Shown here: one piece after another, positions 39,290-52,750 of the stretch | Layout of the letters: each line of letters starts with the position of its first letter | Position numbering within the stretch: the first letter of the stretch is position 1 | Made by a program: the position numbers and the translations under genes | Assembly (NCBI RefSeq): GCF_001639725.1 | Contig: NZ_LTAW01000001.1 | Span: 434,001 to 498,000 of the forward strand | Length of the DNA stretch: 64,000 bases | DNA from: Marinomonas atlantica | GTDB taxonomy: Bacteria; Pseudomonadota; Gammaproteobacteria; Pseudomonadales; Marinomonadaceae | Reading direction: 5' to 3' | Notes under the pieces: model-generated | Seen by the model: the letters and a program-made list of their open reading frames with translations, nothing else | Told to the model about the DNA's origin: nothing | Database searches by the model: none

Positions 39290-40477
39290 ATGCAGTCACT
39301 CAAAACATGGATGGTTTTATGTGGACTTTATTTTACGAGTATGACAGTTCAGGCCCTAGACGTGTTTGTGCGCCAACAGCCGCTACAACAAGTGTTACCT
39401 CAACTTGCGGCTGAATTGGGGACCAGCGTGGTAATTGACCCCAATATTGATGCGGATATTACGCTGTCTATTCGGGACGCTAATTGGCAGCAAATACTCA
39501 GTGCGGTGGCACAACAACTCACGCTGTCACTCAGTTGGCAAGACGAGATTGCGATTTTGACACAGAGGCAAGAGGGATCACTCACCGCAATGGACAGTGA
39601 ACTGAGTAACGGGGAATGCGAAGATCGTATTTGGCACTTGAAACATGCTAAAGATGGGTTGGTGGGAGAGCATGTAAAGCAGTTCTTCACGGGGATAAGA
39701 GTTATTGTGGACGCTCGCACTAATGCCATTATGACCCATTATTGTGGCACCGAAGAGGTGTTAGGCAGCGCTATTGTCTGGCTAGACAGTCCTATGAGGC
39801 AAATTGAGATTGCAGCTGAAATCGCGCAAGTCAGTGATTCAGTACATGAGCAGCTGGGTGTTAACTGGCAAGCTCGATTAGTAGATCAAGTGGACAGTGG
39901 TTTGATTTCTAATGTGGACTTAGGGATTGCGTCGGCACCCATCAGCGTGGGGCTGTCCGGCGTGAGTGGCAACTTAAATTTGTCGGCGACATTGGATTGG
40001 CTTGAACGTAATGGCTCAGCGAACATTATTGCGCGGCCTAAAATTGTGACCTCAGAAGGGCAACCCGCACGGATAGAGTCAGGTACCGAAGTACCTTATC
40101 AAGTCATGGATGATGAAAACTTAAGCGTGGAGTTTCGTCAGGCGGGGCTGGTGCTAGAGGTAACGCCAGAGGTCAAAGACGCGACCACATTGTTGTTAAA
40201 CTTAAAGATCCACCAAGACTCGGTTGGAGATATGGTGAACGGTGTCCCAAGCTTAGAAACCAATCGAGTTCAGACTCAAGTGGAAGTCAGTAGTGGCGAA
40301 ACTCTAGTATTAGGCGGTATTTTTAGAGAAGAAAAGTTGGTAACAATTAGCAAAGTTCCAGTGTTAGGGGACGTACCATTATTGGGGGCGCTGTTCCGTC
40401 AGCGGACGGAACAGCAAGAAAAGCGGGAACTACTTGTATTTATTACGCCAAAACTGCTAAAAATGTCGGTAAACTAG
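39290..40477 (+). CDS. Short secretin (PilQ/HofQ/ComE type)
   Basis: The 395-residue outer-membrane secretin has a signal peptide (cleavage near MTVQA-LD), an N0/STN-like domain (LAAELGTSVVIDPNIDADITL), an N1 domain (DARTNAIMTHYCG), and the secretin core: VPYQVMDDE, GLVLEVTPEV, then ETLVLGGIFREEKLVTISKVPVLGDVPLLGALFR. It lacks the AMIN domains of full PilQ and is near the length of E. coli HofQ. It could be a pilus, pseudopilus or DNA-uptake pore. aroK follows after 39 bp. Confidence 0.88.
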   Translation: MQSLKTWMVLCGLYFTSMTVQALDVFVRQQPLQQVLPQLAAELGTSVVIDPNIDADITLSIRDANWQQILSAVAQQLTLSLSWQDEIAILTQRQEGSLTAMDSELSNGECEDRIWHLKHAKDGLVGEHVKQFFTGIRVIVDARTNAIMTHYCGTEEVLGSAIVWLDSPMRQIEIAAEIAQVSDSVHEQLGVNWQARLVDQVDSGLISNVDLGIASAPISVGLSGVSGNLNLSATLDWLERNGSANIIARPKIVTSEGQPARIESGTEVPYQVMDDENLSVEFRQAGLVLEVTPEVKDATTLLLNLKIHQDSVGDMVNGVPSLETNRVQTQVEVSSGETLVLGGIFREEKLVTISKVPVLGDVPLLGALFRQRTEQQEKRELLVFITPKLLKMSVN

Positions 40478-40516
40478 GCAGTAGCCGAAATACAGTTAAC
40501 TTCGAAGTACTAAAAC

Positions 40517-41056
40517 ATGATTAACGCCCCGACTATTATCTTAGTGGGTCCAATGGGAGCGGGTAAAACCACCATCGGACGCCTTCTGTCGCAACAGTTA
40601 GACAGAGAATTTTACGACTCTGATCGGGTAATTGAAGAGAATGCCGGTGCAGACATTCCTTGGATCTTTGAAAAAGAAGGTGAGGAAGGTTTTCGCCGTC
40701 GTGAAACTCAAACCCTACAAGCCATGCTGGAAGCGGACCAACCCCCTATCGTCTTAGCGACAGGTGGCGGTATCGTTATGAAAGACGAAAACCGCGATAT
40801 GCTGAAACAGCAACCCTTAGTTGTGTATCTTTTTGCTTCGGTGACGCAGCAATTACAGCGTACCTCTAAGAGTAACCATCGCCCGTTATTAAAACAGGGT
40901 AACCCTAAGGAGACCCTAAAGCGCCTATTTACAGTGCGTGATCCTTTGTATCGAGAAGTGGCATCAGTCATTGTTGAAACCGATTCTCGTCACCCTAAAA
41001 CCGTTGCGAATAAAGTAATGGACGCGATTAAAAAGCATTTAGCTACGGAGGCTTAA
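40517..41056 (+). CDS. aroK: Shikimate kinase
   Basis: The 179-residue enzyme phosphorylates shikimate in the aromatic amino acid pathway. The Walker A loop is GPMGAGKTTIG, the substrate Asp is in FYDSDRVIEE, and GFRRRE and LATGGGIV complete the active site. It precedes aroB as in most gammaproteobacteria, with a GGAGG for aroB within its last codons. Confidence 0.95.
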   Translation: MINAPTIILVGPMGAGKTTIGRLLSQQLDREFYDSDRVIEENAGADIPWIFEKEGEEGFRRRETQTLQAMLEADQPPIVLATGGGIVMKDENRDMLKQQPLVVYLFASVTQQLQRTSKSNHRPLLKQGNPKETLKRLFTVRDPLYREVASVIVETDSRHPKTVANKVMDAIKKHLATEA

Positions 41057-41059
41057 ATC

Positions 41060-42157
41060 ATGCGCACACTTACTGTCGATCTTGGAGATCGCTCTTACCC
41101 GATATACATTGGTGCGGGTATCCGCCAGCAGAAGCAACTGTTTAGTGATGCTATTGCTGGTAAACAAGTCATGGTTGTGACTAATACCACTGTGGCTGAA
41201 CTTTATTTAGCCGATGTACTAGCAGTATTGGGTGATGACTACCAAGTGGATACGTGCATTTTGCCTGACGGCGAACAGTATAAAACACTGGAAACCTACG
41301 AAAGCATTATGTCTTCGTTGTTAGAAGCGAAACATAACCGCACGACAACAATCATCGCATTGGGTGGTGGCGTGGTGGGGGACATGGCTGGCTTCGCGGC
41401 GGCGACCTATCAGCGCGGCGTCCCATTTATCCAAGTACCGACAACCTTATTATCTCAAGTAGATTCTTCAGTAGGTGGTAAAACAGGTGTCAATCACCCT
41501 CTTGGCAAAAATATGATAGGTGCTTTTTATCAACCGCAAGCGGTGATCATTGATACGGATACGTTGAAAACATTGCCTGAGCGTGAGTTATCGGCGGGCA
41601 TGGCCGAAGTCATTAAATATGGTTTGATCTGTGATGCCCCATTCTTTACATGGCTTGAAGACAATGTTGACGACTTAATGACGCTAGATGGTGAGAAAAT
41701 CACCCACGCTATTTATGAGTCTTGCTACGCTAAGGCTCGAGTTGTGGCTCAAGACGAAAAAGAAGGTGGCATTCGTGCTATCTTGAACTTGGGTCACACA
41801 TTTGGCCACGCGATTGAAACAGAAATGGGCTATGGTCAATGGCTACATGGCGAGGCCGTTGGTGCAGGTACTGTATTAGCGGTCGATCTTTCTTGGCGTA
41901 TGGGCAATCTGAGTGAACAAGATGTAGAACGCAGTGTTCATTTGTTAGCTAAAGCTAAACTGCCAGTCTTACCGCCCAAAGGTATGACGCGTGATGCATT
42001 TATTGCACGTATGTTATTGGACAAGAAAGTATTGGATGGGAGCTTGCGTTTAGTGCTGTTACAGTCATTGGGTGATGCCTACGTTACATCAGCCTTTTCA
42101 ATGGATGATTTTAATGGCTGTTTAGACGATGCTATTGAAGCGGCAAGTGCCCAATAA
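41060..42157 (+). CDS. aroB: 3-Dehydroquinate synthase
   Basis: The 365-residue enzyme converts DAHP to 3-dehydroquinate using NAD+ and a divalent metal. Motifs include [34 protein letters not shown] split over the NAD site, [19 protein letters not shown], and the metal ligands in [18 protein letters not shown] and LHGEAV. It starts 3 bp after aroK. Confidence 0.97.
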   Translation: MRTLTVDLGDRSYPIYIGAGIRQQKQLFSDAIAGKQVMVVTNTTVAELYLADVLAVLGDDYQVDTCILPDGEQYKTLETYESIMSSLLEAKHNRTTTIIALGGGVVGDMAGFAAATYQRGVPFIQVPTTLLSQVDSSVGGKTGVNHPLGKNMIGAFYQPQAVIIDTDTLKTLPERELSAGMAEVIKYGLICDAPFFTWLEDNVDDLMTLDGEKITHAIYESCYAKARVVAQDEKEGGIRAILNLGHTFGHAIETEMGYGQWLHGEAVGAGTVLAVDLSWRMGNLSEQDVERSVHLLAKAKLPVLPPKGMTRDAFIARMLLDKKVLDGSLRLVLLQSLGDAYVTSAFSMDDFNGCLDDAIEAASAQ

Positions 42158-42182
42158 ATAACCCTTAAACTTGAGGACACCC

Positions 42183-43772
42183 ATGGCGGAGCCAAACTTT
42201 CAGTTTAATCTGGAGGAAGCCTTAGATCAGCAACCTAAAGTGATGCTGAGGAATCCGTTTGGCTCAAATGACACCCAAGTCTTCTTTTCAAGCGAAGAGC
42301 GTAACCAGCAATTGGCTATGCTGGAACATTTAAGTCGCTACTCCAATTTATTATCAGTGGTAAAAGGTGCTAGTGGCAGTGGCAAAACGCGCTTTTTGCA
42401 GGAGTTTATTCGTCTGCAAACTGACACGGCTGTGATTAGCCATGTGAAAGCGTCGATGCTGATGACAGCTGGTCAATTGTTACAAGCCGTTTATGCGGGT
42501 TATGCAGATGTGTTAGACAGCAGTAATGCTGATACGTCGTTTGGCCCGCTATTGAAGTTTGCTCATGAAACGGAAGTCAAAGGACAAAAGGCCATTATCT
42601 TGATTGATAATGCCCACGAGCTAAATACCGATGCTGTGACCATGTTGATGGACATGATGTCATTGGCGACAGAATCTCAAGAAGTCCCTCACGTGGCACT
42701 GTTCACGGAACACTCCTTAAGTCGTAATTTAGATGCCTATCAAAAGAGTCGTTACGAGCAGCTCAGTCATGAGTTGATCTTAGAACCTTTTACGCTTGAG
42801 CAAGCACGTGCTTATATGTTGCATCGTGTGCGTGCTATTGGCGGTGGTATCAACCTGCCATTCAGTGATAAACAAGTTAAGAAGATATTTCAGCAATCAG
42901 AAGGGCAACCAGGCGCCATTAATAAAGCCGCTTTGGCAATGATGGGTGATGCGACAGCCGCGCAATCATTGGGCAAAGAAAAGCGCGCAGGCTTTAAGTT
43001 TAAAGGTGGGTGGTCGTTTGGCTTTCCGATTGTCCATATGGCTTTAATGTCTGTAATTATGTTGGGCATTCTTGTAGCAGTGATTTTCAGTGATGGAGAC
43101 GATGATACACCGGTTGTGAACAGCACCAGTATTGCTCCCATCGCACAAAATGCTCCGCGTCAAGCCAGCTCTGAAACCATTGCCCGAATTGAAGCGATGC
43201 AGCGACAAATCGGGCAAGAGTCTCCTGTGTCGTTACCACCTATTCCTGCTGAGGCATTGCAACCTAATGAAGCTGAAGGTACTAATCAATCCAGTAACAC
43301 ATCTACGTCGCCTTCTAACATTACTACGGCTCCCATTCGATTAGCGTCACCTGAATCCTCTAACCAAACAGGGCCACTGGTTTCAACACCTATTTTGCAA
43401 ACTGAAACGCCTAAGGTCGCACCTAAACCCGAACCTGTGCCGTTACAGCAAGCAACCAGTGCAGACCCTTTTGATAAGACCAAAGAGTGGCTAGATCGAA
43501 ACCCCAATCGTTATACCCTGCAATTGTTAGGCACCCATAATAAAGATACGGTACAGGATTTTATTCGCGACCAAGGCAGTTTAAGCGCGTTTAGTTATTT
43601 TGAGACGCTTCATAACGGCCGTTCTTGGTATGTAGTTGTGTATGGTGAGTACCGTAATCGCAGTGAGGCCATTGCAGCGGTAGAGAATTTACCTAGTGAA
43701 CTGCGTAGTTTAAACCCATGGGCTCGCAGTGTACGTGGTATACAGCAGGATATTCGGAAAGTGAGTGGGTAA
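42183..43772 (+). CDS. DamX-like ATPase with C-terminal SPOR domain
   Basis: The 529-residue protein has an ExeA-like AAA domain (Walker A GASGSGKTRFLQ, Walker B region AIILIDNAHEL), a membrane helix near residue 290 (HMALMSVIMLGILVAVIF), a proline/serine-rich periplasmic linker, and a C-terminal SPOR domain (YTLQLLGTHNKDTV to WYVVVYGEYRNRSEA). SPOR domains bind denuded peptidoglycan at the septum. It holds the damX position after aroB. ATG 42183 has GAGG seven bases upstream. Confidence 0.85.
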   Translation: MAEPNFQFNLEEALDQQPKVMLRNPFGSNDTQVFFSSEERNQQLAMLEHLSRYSNLLSVVKGASGSGKTRFLQEFIRLQTDTAVISHVKASMLMTAGQLLQAVYAGYADVLDSSNADTSFGPLLKFAHETEVKGQKAIILIDNAHELNTDAVTMLMDMMSLATESQEVPHVALFTEHSLSRNLDAYQKSRYEQLSHELILEPFTLEQARAYMLHRVRAIGGGINLPFSDKQVKKIFQQSEGQPGAINKAALAMMGDATAAQSLGKEKRAGFKFKGGWSFGFPIVHMALMSVIMLGILVAVIFSDGDDDTPVVNSTSIAPIAQNAPRQASSETIARIEAMQRQIGQESPVSLPPIPAEALQPNEAEGTNQSSNTSTSPSNITTAPIRLASPESSNQTGPLVSTPILQTETPKVAPKPEPVPLQQATSADPFDKTKEWLDRNPNRYTLQLLGTHNKDTVQDFIRDQGSLSAFSYFETLHNGRSWYVVVYGEYRNRSEAIAAVENLPSELRSLNPWARSVRGIQQDIRKVSG

Positions 43773-44171
43773 TGAGCAAAAAATATGGCTGAATTAGGCC
43801 TGAAACTTGAAAATCTGTCGCTTTTTAGTCTGTTTTTTCAAAAAAAAAGTAAAAAAAGTAAAAAAAACCATATTTAACTGAATAACCTCCAAAGCCAGAG
43901 GATTTTTCTGCCCTGTAATCAGCCAGCCATAGATAATTCTCCTTTTCCATGAGAATGGTTTTCATCTTAGCCTAGTTTGCTATGTCCTCTGTCTAAATAT
44001 CAGTCTATCAGATTTGAGCGCTCCCCTATCGCGGAGTAGTATGATTCCACGTTTTAATGGTTAGGTGAGTCTATAACAATCATTTCACAGGCATTTCAGT
44101 TGCTTGTCCGCCTAACTGTATATAAAAAATCGAAATAAAGTTTTCTATCTTTTAATTGTGGGAGTTGGTGT
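43773..44171 (+). promoter_or_regulatory. gltB upstream region with A-tracts
   Basis: No gene is seen in these 399 bp. Three poly-A runs at about 43840-43870 (a T-run, then A9, A7 and A8 separated by short spacers) suggest intrinsic curvature or an UP-like element. A GGGAG ribosome-binding site lies at about 44160. A weak TATATA near 44120 could be a -10 box. No clear intrinsic terminator for the preceding gene was found. Confidence 0.35.
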
Positions 44172-47100
44172 ATGAATGCAGGTCTTTATCGTCCTGGCGA
44201 GTTCAAAGACAACTGTGGGTTTGGCCTAATCGCTCACATGGAAGGAACGTCTAGTCACGACCTTCTCAAGACCGCCATCGAATCTTTAACCAGTATGACT
44301 CACCGCGGCGGTATTGCTGCTGACGGTAAAACTGGTGATGGCTGTGGTCTGTTGATTCAAAAACCTGATGCGTTTCTTCGTGAAGAAGCACAATCACTTT
44401 TCAATCACGTCTTTTCGGATTTATACGGTATCGGCATGGTCTTTATGGACCAAGACGAAGCACTGGCACAAGAGCAACGTGACTCATTAACCAAAGCACT
44501 AGAAACTGAAGGGTTGAATGTGGTGGGCTGGCGTGACGTGCCAGTGGATCCTTCTTGCTTAGGTACTATCGCATTAGATTGCTTACCTCGAATTGAACAA
44601 GTGTTTGTAGACAGCAACCGCTTGGATGCACGCACGTTCGCAACACGACTTTTTGTTGCACGTCGTCGCTGTGAGATCGAGCTTGAGCAATATGAAAACT
44701 TTTACATCTGCTCGTTGTCTGACAAAGTGTTGGCATACAAAGGCTTAATGATGCCAGTTGATTTACCTACGTTTTATAAAGACTTAGGTAACGACAAACT
44801 TAAAACGGCAATTTGTGTTTTTCACCAACGTTTTTCGACTAACACACTGCCAAAATGGCCACTTGCTCAGCCATTCCGTATGTTGGCGCACAATGGCGAG
44901 ATCAACACTATTGAAGGTAATCGTAATTGGGCGATTGCACGTGGCAATAAACTGCGTTCGCCATTGTTACCTGAAATACAAGAATTAACGCCTGTGGTTA
45001 ACCTCACTGGCTCTGACTCGTCTTCTATGGACAATATGTTAGAGCTGCTGGTAACTGGTGGTATGGATATCTTCCGTGCCGCTCGTATGATCATTCCACC
45101 AGCTTGGCAAAACGTTGAAAACATGGACCCGGAGTTGCGTGCGTTCTACGAGTACAACTCGATGCACATGGAGCCATGGGATGGTCCTGCTGGTCTTGTA
45201 ATGACCGATGGTCGTCATGCGATTTGTATGCTTGACCGTAACGGTTTGCGTCCAGCGCGTTGGGTTGTGACGAAGAATGGTTACATCACGCTTGCTTCTG
45301 AAATTGGTACTTACAACTACAAGCCTGAAGACGTTGTAGCAAAAGGTCGTGTGGGTCCAGGTAAGATGTTGGTCGTCGATACTCAGACAGGCCAAGTGCT
45401 ACATACCGATGACATTGATAATAAACTAAAGGCTGCTCACCCATACAAAAAATGGTTGAAGCAAGAAGGTTTGCGTATCGAAGCGCTGCTCCAAGAGCAT
45501 TCAATGGAATTCGTTCCGTTCACTCGCGAGCAAATGTCGACTTACCAGAAGATGTTTCAAGTCTCTTTTGAAGAGCGTGACCAAATTTTCCGTCCTTTAG
45601 CAGAAAGCGGTCATGAAGCGGTTGGCTCTATGGGTGACGACACGCCAATGGCCGTTATGTCTAGCCAGACACGCCCTGTGACTGATTATTTCCGTCAGAA
45701 ATTTGCTCAGGTAACTAACCCACCGATTGACCCACTACGTGAGTCTGTTGTTATGTCGCTTGAGACATTGATCGGCGTGGAACGTAACTTGTTTGAAGAG
45801 ACGCCAAAGCACGCGAATCGAATCATTCTATCTTCACCAGTACTGTCAGCGCGTAAGTACAGCCGTTTACTGTCTATGGATGATCATCGTTTCCGTTTGG
45901 TACGTTTGAATACTACGTATAATCCAGATGAAATCGGTCTTGAACAAGCGATCCGTAATCTACAGATAAGTGCGGAAGAAGTGGTACGTAACGGTGCTGT
46001 GATTGTGGTCTTAACCGACCGAGAAATCGAGAAAGGCCACTTGCCAGTACCTGCGCCGATGGCCGTTGGTGCAGTGCATCACCATTTAGTCGAAGTGGGC
46101 CTACGTTGTGATTCAAACATTGTTGCTGATACGGGTTTTGCTCGTGATCCTCATCAATTTGCAGTATTGCTAGGCTTTGGCGCCACAGCCGTATACCCAT
46201 ACTTATCTTACCGTTTGATCAATGACATGATCGACAAAGGTGAGGTGTTGGGTGACCCTATCATGTGTCACCAGAAGTACCGTAAAGGCATCAACAAAGG
46301 CTTGATGAAAATCATGTCCAAGATGGGTATCTCAACAATTGCTTCTTATCGTGGAGCACAATTGTTCGAGGCGGTTGGTTTAGATAGCAAAGTGGTTGAT
46401 CTGTGTTTCAAAGGTGTACCAAGCCGTATCGAAGGCTCCACTTTTACAGACTTCCAGCGTGAGCAGAAGCTTATTTCTGACAACGCTTGGAAAGCACGTA
46501 AGCCAATAAACCAAGGTGGTTACCTTAAATACGTTCATGGTTCTGAGTACCATGCGTTTAACCCAGAGGTGGTACGTAATCTACAAGCATCGGTTACCAG
46601 TGGTAAGTTTGAAGACTTCAGTAAGTACGCTGAACTTGTAAACAGCCGCCCTGCATCTATGCTGCGTGACCTGTTTGCATTGAAAGATGATATTAAAACG
46701 GTTGGTCTAGACAAAGTTGAAGCGATTGAAAGTATTCTGCCGCGTTTCGATTCAGCGGGCATGTCGCTTGGTGCCTTGTCACCAGAAGCGCATGAAGCAC
46801 TAGCGCAAGCGATGAACGAGCTTGGCTGTCGCTCAAACTCGGGTGAGGGTGGTGAAGACCCTGCTCGTCATGGTACTGAGCGTCGTTCTAAGATTAAACA
46901 GATTGCATCCGGTCGTTTTGGTGTGACACCTGAGTACTTGGTAAACGCTGAAGTGCTACAAATTAAAGTGGCGCAAGGTGCGAAGCCGGGTGAAGGTGGT
47001 CAACTGCCAGGTGGTAAAGTAAACGGCCTAATCGCTCGTTTACGTTACTCGGTTCCAGGTGTGACATTGATTTCACCGCCACCACATCACGATATTTACT

Positions 47101-48623
47101 CGATTGAAGATTTAGCGCAGCTGATCTTCGACTTGAAACAAGTAAACCCTGAAGCCTTGGTTTCAGTGAAGCTGGTTTCTGAACCGGGTGTGGGTACGAT
47201 TGCCGCCGGTGTTGCGAAAGCTTACGCGGACTTGATTACCATCTCTGGTTACGACGGTGGTACAGCGGCTTCGCCAATTACTTCTATTCGTCATGCTGGT
47301 TCTCCTTGGGAGCTTGGCTTGGCCGAAGCACAACAAGCGCTTCGCTCGAACGATCTTCGTGGCAAGATTCGTCTGCAAACAGACGGTGGTTTGAAAACAG
47401 GTCTAGACGTTGTTAAAGCTGCCATTCTAGGGGCTGAAAGCTTTGGTTTTGGTACCACGCCAATGGTGGCAATGGGTTGTAAGTTCCTGCGTATCTGTCA
47501 TTTAAATAACTGTGCCACGGGTGTTGCAACGCAAGACGAAAAACTGCGTGAAGAATACTTCATCGGTACGGTTGAAATGATTAAAAACTTCTTCCGCTTT
47601 ATGGCAGAAGACACGCGTCAATGGATGGCGAAGTTGGGCGTAACCAAGATGACGGACCTGATTGGTCGTACGGACCTGTTGAAACTGCTTCCTGGTGAAA
47701 CAGAGAAACAGGCCAACTTGGATCTGTCTCCAATTCTAAACAACGATGCGATCCCTGCAGATAAACCACAGTACTGCCAAGTACCGTTTAACCCACCACA
47801 TGATAAAGGCCTATTGGCTGAAAAAATGTGGTCAGCGGTTCAATCTGCAGTAGAGGAAAAAGAAGGCGGTGAGTTTACCTTCAACGTGACTAACTGTGAC
47901 CGTTCGATAGGTGCACGCTTGTCTGGCGAAATAGCCAAACGATACGGCAACCAAGGCATGGTTGATAAGCCTCTGACGTTGAAACTAACCGGTACTGCTG
48001 GTCAGTCATTTGGTGTGTGGAACGCCGGCGGTCTTCATATGTACCTAGAAGGTGATGCGAACGATTACGTTGGTAAAGGTATGACAGCGGGTAAGCTGGT
48101 TGTGCGTCCACCGAAAGGGTCTGAGTTTGACTCAAAAGATTCTGCGATCATTGGTAATACCTGTTTGTACGGTGCCACGGGCGGCAAATTATTTGCTGCA
48201 GGTACAGCAGGCGAACGCTTTGGTGTTCGTAACTCAGGTGCTCATGCGGTTATCGAAGGCGCCGGTGATCACTGTTGTGAATACATGACCGGTGGTCTGA
48301 TCACGATACTGGGCAATACGGGCTACAACTTTGGTGCTGGTATGACTGGTGGTTTCGCTTATGTACTGGATTTAGACCGTACTTTCGTAGATAAGTACAA
48401 CCATGAGTTAGTGGAAATTCAGCGTGTTGGAACAGAAATTACGGAAGAATACCGTTCGCACCTACGCAGCGTGATCGAAGAATATGTTCGTGAAACTGAT
48501 AGCGAGTGGGGCCGTGAAATCTTAGAGAACTTCTACGATTACATCGGTAAGTTCTGGTTAGTGAAGCCAAAAGCAGCCAGTATTGGCCAGCTATTGGCAA
48601 ATACTCGTCAGCGTCCAGAATAA
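44172..48623 (+). CDS. gltB: Glutamate synthase (NADPH) large subunit
   Basis: The 1483-residue subunit transfers the glutamine amide to 2-oxoglutarate. The N-terminal class II amidotransferase begins after a short propeptide at Cys15 ([12 protein letters not shown]). The central domain, the FMN/[3Fe-4S] synthase domain ([50 protein letters not shown]), and the C-terminal glycine-rich beta-helix ([24 protein letters not shown]) are all present at normal length. gltD follows. Confidence 0.97.
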   Translation: MNAGLYRPGEFKDNCGFGLIAHMEGTSSHDLLKTAIESLTSMTHRGGIAADGKTGDGCGLLIQKPDAFLREEAQSLFNHVFSDLYGIGMVFMDQDEALAQEQRDSLTKALETEGLNVVGWRDVPVDPSCLGTIALDCLPRIEQVFVDSNRLDARTFATRLFVARRRCEIELEQYENFYICSLSDKVLAYKGLMMPVDLPTFYKDLGNDKLKTAICVFHQRFSTNTLPKWPLAQPFRMLAHNGEINTIEGNRNWAIARGNKLRSPLLPEIQELTPVVNLTGSDSSSMDNMLELLVTGGMDIFRAARMIIPPAWQNVENMDPELRAFYEYNSMHMEPWDGPAGLVMTDGRHAICMLDRNGLRPARWVVTKNGYITLASEIGTYNYKPEDVVAKGRVGPGKMLVVDTQTGQVLHTDDIDNKLKAAHPYKKWLKQEGLRIEALLQEHSMEFVPFTREQMSTYQKMFQVSFEERDQIFRPLAESGHEAVGSMGDDTPMAVMSSQTRPVTDYFRQKFAQVTNPPIDPLRESVVMSLETLIGVERNLFEETPKHANRIILSSPVLSARKYSRLLSMDDHRFRLVRLNTTYNPDEIGLEQAIRNLQISAEEVVRNGAVIVVLTDREIEKGHLPVPAPMAVGAVHHHLVEVGLRCDSNIVADTGFARDPHQFAVLLGFGATAVYPYLSYRLINDMIDKGEVLGDPIMCHQKYRKGINKGLMKIMSKMGISTIASYRGAQLFEAVGLDSKVVDLCFKGVPSRIEGSTFTDFQREQKLISDNAWKARKPINQGGYLKYVHGSEYHAFNPEVVRNLQASVTSGKFEDFSKYAELVNSRPASMLRDLFALKDDIKTVGLDKVEAIESILPRFDSAGMSLGALSPEAHEALAQAMNELGCRSNSGEGGEDPARHGTERRSKIKQIASGRFGVTPEYLVNAEVLQIKVAQGAKPGEGGQLPGGKVNGLIARLRYSVPGVTLISPPPHHDIYSIEDLAQLIFDLKQVNPEALVSVKLVSEPGVGTIAAGVAKAYADLITISGYDGGTAASPITSIRHAGSPWELGLAEAQQALRSNDLRGKIRLQTDGGLKTGLDVVKAAILGAESFGFGTTPMVAMGCKFLRICHLNNCATGVATQDEKLREEYFIGTVEMIKNFFRFMAEDTRQWMAKLGVTKMTDLIGRTDLLKLLPGETEKQANLDLSPILNNDAIPADKPQYCQVPFNPPHDKGLLAEKMWSAVQSAVEEKEGGEFTFNVTNCDRSIGARLSGEIAKRYGNQGMVDKPLTLKLTGTAGQSFGVWNAGGLHMYLEGDANDYVGKGMTAGKLVVRPPKGSEFDSKDSAIIGNTCLYGATGGKLFAAGTAGERFGVRNSGAHAVIEGAGDHCCEYMTGGLITILGNTGYNFGAGMTGGFAYVLDLDRTFVDKYNHELVEIQRVGTEITEEYRSHLRSVIEEYVRETDSEWGREILENFYDYIGKFWLVKPKAASIGQLLANTRQRPE

Positions 48624-48675
48624 GCGGCTTGGTTTTAGAGAATGTTCTAACCCAGTTTGACCCATTTGAAAGAGT

Positions 48676-50132
<1,457 letters not shown>

Positions 50133-50489
50133 CTCTTCGTCATGTGCTTCGCTAATAAGTGATGTCTCATCTAAGCCTCTATCTTCGGGTAGAGGCTTTT
50201 TTTATATCAAAAATTAGTCTACCAGAGCTTATTTGTAATGGGCCTTTACAGATTATAGGTCTGAGTGAATATACGTTAGAGGTAAAGGTTAAAGTTATTT
50301 ATTCTTTTTTAGCAAACCTTAGGAATCAGTAGTAAAGTAATATATCAGTCATAAAGAATCCTTATAATTATTGCTTGAACTGTGTTCAGGCATATTTATA
50401 ATAACCCTAAAGAATATCTGTTCGCATAATAATATAGAGTTAAGCTAGACAGGGTTTGTCATAATTTATTTGTTACAGGGAATGCAATA
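50133..50489 (+). promoter_or_regulatory. gltD-MCP intergenic region with palindrome
   Basis: The 357-bp gap starts with the gltD terminator and is then AT-rich. It holds a TATAAT (50363-50368) followed at once by GCTTGAAC-TGT-GTTCAGGC (50373-50391), an inverted repeat with one mismatch. This could be an operator overlapping the start of the chemoreceptor transcript. No convincing -35 box was found. Confidence 0.35.
50173..50203 (+). terminator. Rho-independent terminator of gltBD
   Basis: AAGCCTCTA (50173-50181) pairs with TAGAGGCTT (50190-50198). The tip contains a TTCG tetraloop closed by C-G, and a T-run follows. Confidence 0.9.
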
Positions 50490-52724
50490 ATGAGCTTTAA
50501 GCATAAAATAGTGCTGATTTTGTTAGGTGTCGGAATTTTTCCTGCTCTTATTATGGCCGCTGTACTGACATGGGTATCTTCTCAATCAATATCAGAGTCG
50601 GTTTTTCATCATCTTTCTTCTTTACGAAGTGCTAAAGCTACAACGGTGGCACAGTACTTAGAAACCCTGTCCAATGAAGTTGAAATACTTGCTCAAAGTC
50701 CTGATGTAAAGAAGGCGATGACGACTTTAGGTTCAGCGTTTTATGATGTTACTAACGACTCAGAAAAAGTTGACAAAGACACATTGAATCGTTCATTGGG
50801 ACAGTACTATAACAATGAGTTCTTACCTCGCTGGCAAGAACATAACACCAAAGTGTCAAATTATGATATTGATAAATTACTGGGTTCAATGACATATCGA
50901 GCTAAGTTTTTGCAGTATCAATACATTGCTAATAATCCAAACCCTGTTGGTAGTAAAGATGCTTTGATAGGTACGTCCTCTGATACGCCCTATAGTATTT
51001 CACATGAACAGATCCATGAGTACATGCGTGCGGTTCAGCAACGTTTTGAGTTTTACGATATCTTCCTTGTTGATATGCAAGGCTCGGTTGTGTATAGCGT
51101 ATTTAAAGAAGTCGATTTTGCAACGAATCTAAAAACCGGTCCTTATGCGAATTCAGGTTTAGCTAAAGCCTTCCAAAGTGCCTTATCTCTCTCTCCGAAG
51201 CAGGTAAGCGTTACGGACTTTTCATTATATACCCCCTCTTATGAGACACCGGCTGGTTTTATGTCATCGCCTATTTATAACAATGGCAAGCAAACTGGTG
51301 TGGTGATTACTCAATTTCCGATTAGCAAGTTAAACGCCGTCATGATGAATCGTGATGGGTTGGGGGAAACAGGTGAAACCTATTTAGTCGGTCCAGATAA
51401 GTTGATGCGTTCAGACTCTTTTTTAGATACGGAGAAACGCTCTGTTGTGAAATCGTTTACAAACCCAAGTACTGGTAGCGTTGATACTGAAGCTGTGCGC
51501 AGAGCAATGAACAATCAGGCAGGTACAGATATTATCAAAGACTATAATGGCTCACCTGTATTATCGGCGTATGCACCGCTAGAATTTGCAGGGTTGGGTT
51601 GGAATATCATTGCTGAGATTGATGAAAAAGAAGCATTGGCGTCACGTAACGCGATGCTCAAAATCAGCATTGGCTTGGCACTTCTTGCTGCGGTTGCAGG
51701 CATTATCATTTCTTTAATGGTAACTCGAATGGTACTTAGGCCATTAGGTGCGGAACCAAAAGTCATGCGTGACATTGCTGACCGTATTGCTAAGGGCGAT
51801 CTAACAATGGAGTTTGAGGAAAGCCAACAAGGTACTGTGTACTACTCCATGAGGTCTATGGCGACAGAGTTAAGGTCAATGGTGCTTCAAATACGAAGTG
51901 GTGCAGCAAATCAAGCTTCGACAGCAAGTGAGCTAGCGGTCATTTCTGAACAAACTTCTGGCGCTATCCGTGAACAGCATGCCAATACAGAGCAAATTGC
52001 CACGGCAACGTCTCAGATGAGTTCAACGTCTAATGAAGTATCCCAGACTGTCCAAGGGGTAGCCAGTGCAACACGTGAAGCGAAAGATAGAGTGACTCAA
52101 GGGGCTCAAACAGCTGCTGATGCGTCAAACTCATTAAAGTATGTTGCTTCAGAACTACAGAAATCGGGTGACCAAGTCGACAGTTTAGCTCAACAAGTAC
52201 AGACTATTTCATCTGTTTTAGAAAGTATTCAAGGGATCTCTGATCAAACAAACTTGCTGGCATTAAATGCTGCTATCGAAGCGGCGCGTGCGGGAGAAAG
52301 TGGCCGTGGTTTTGCCGTGGTAGCAGATGAAGTGCGCACATTAGCCCAGAGTACTCAAAAAGAAACAGAACAAATTTCGGCTATTATTGATCAATTGCAG
52401 CAAGGGGCCAAGCAGACTCAATCGTTTGTACGACAAGGTATTGATGCTACACGCAAGGTATCAGAACAAACCACAGAGGCGGCTTCCCAGCTACGTGAGG
52501 CGATGGAAAAAGTAGATTATGTTGATGAAATGACGTTGCAGATTGCCAGTGCTGCAGAGCAACAATCTTTAGTGTCATCTGAGATCAGTGTTAATATTGA
52601 ATCATTGAGTTCTAGTTCATCGCAAATTGAACAAGCAGTAGATGAAATTTCAAATTCAAGTGAAGAAGTTGCGCGTCTTTCAGGGGATTTAAACGTTTTA
52701 GTTGGGCGTTTTAAGGTAGCGTAG
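50490..52724 (+). CDS. Methyl-accepting chemotaxis protein
   Basis: The 744-residue receptor has an N-terminal membrane helix (8-30), a periplasmic sensor of about 360 residues with a Cache-like [17 protein letters not shown] stretch, a second membrane helix (about 392-412), a HAMP domain and a cytoplasmic signalling domain with the intact tip [19 protein letters not shown]. There is no C-terminal adaptation pentapeptide. The sensor shares motifs with the receptor at 12689-15010 ([23 protein letters not shown]), so the two may be related paralogues. The ligand is unknown. Confidence 0.92.
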   Translation: MSFKHKIVLILLGVGIFPALIMAAVLTWVSSQSISESVFHHLSSLRSAKATTVAQYLETLSNEVEILAQSPDVKKAMTTLGSAFYDVTNDSEKVDKDTLNRSLGQYYNNEFLPRWQEHNTKVSNYDIDKLLGSMTYRAKFLQYQYIANNPNPVGSKDALIGTSSDTPYSISHEQIHEYMRAVQQRFEFYDIFLVDMQGSVVYSVFKEVDFATNLKTGPYANSGLAKAFQSALSLSPKQVSVTDFSLYTPSYETPAGFMSSPIYNNGKQTGVVITQFPISKLNAVMMNRDGLGETGETYLVGPDKLMRSDSFLDTEKRSVVKSFTNPSTGSVDTEAVRRAMNNQAGTDIIKDYNGSPVLSAYAPLEFAGLGWNIIAEIDEKEALASRNAMLKISIGLALLAAVAGIIISLMVTRMVLRPLGAEPKVMRDIADRIAKGDLTMEFEESQQGTVYYSMRSMATELRSMVLQIRSGAANQASTASELAVISEQTSGAIREQHANTEQIATATSQMSSTSNEVSQTVQGVASATREAKDRVTQGAQTAADASNSLKYVASELQKSGDQVDSLAQQVQTISSVLESIQGISDQTNLLALNAAIEAARAGESGRGFAVVADEVRTLAQSTQKETEQISAIIDQLQQGAKQTQSFVRQGIDATRKVSEQTTEAASQLREAMEKVDYVDEMTLQIASAAEQQSLVSSEISVNIESLSSSSSQIEQAVDEISNSSEEVARLSGDLNVLVGRFKVA

Positions 52725-52750
52725 AGCCTTCAAGCTTATTTGTAAAAATA

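Noticed and set aside
50133-50489. c-di-GMP riboswitch before the second chemoreceptor
   Set aside because: I looked for the conserved GEMM core and tetraloop receptor and did not find them.
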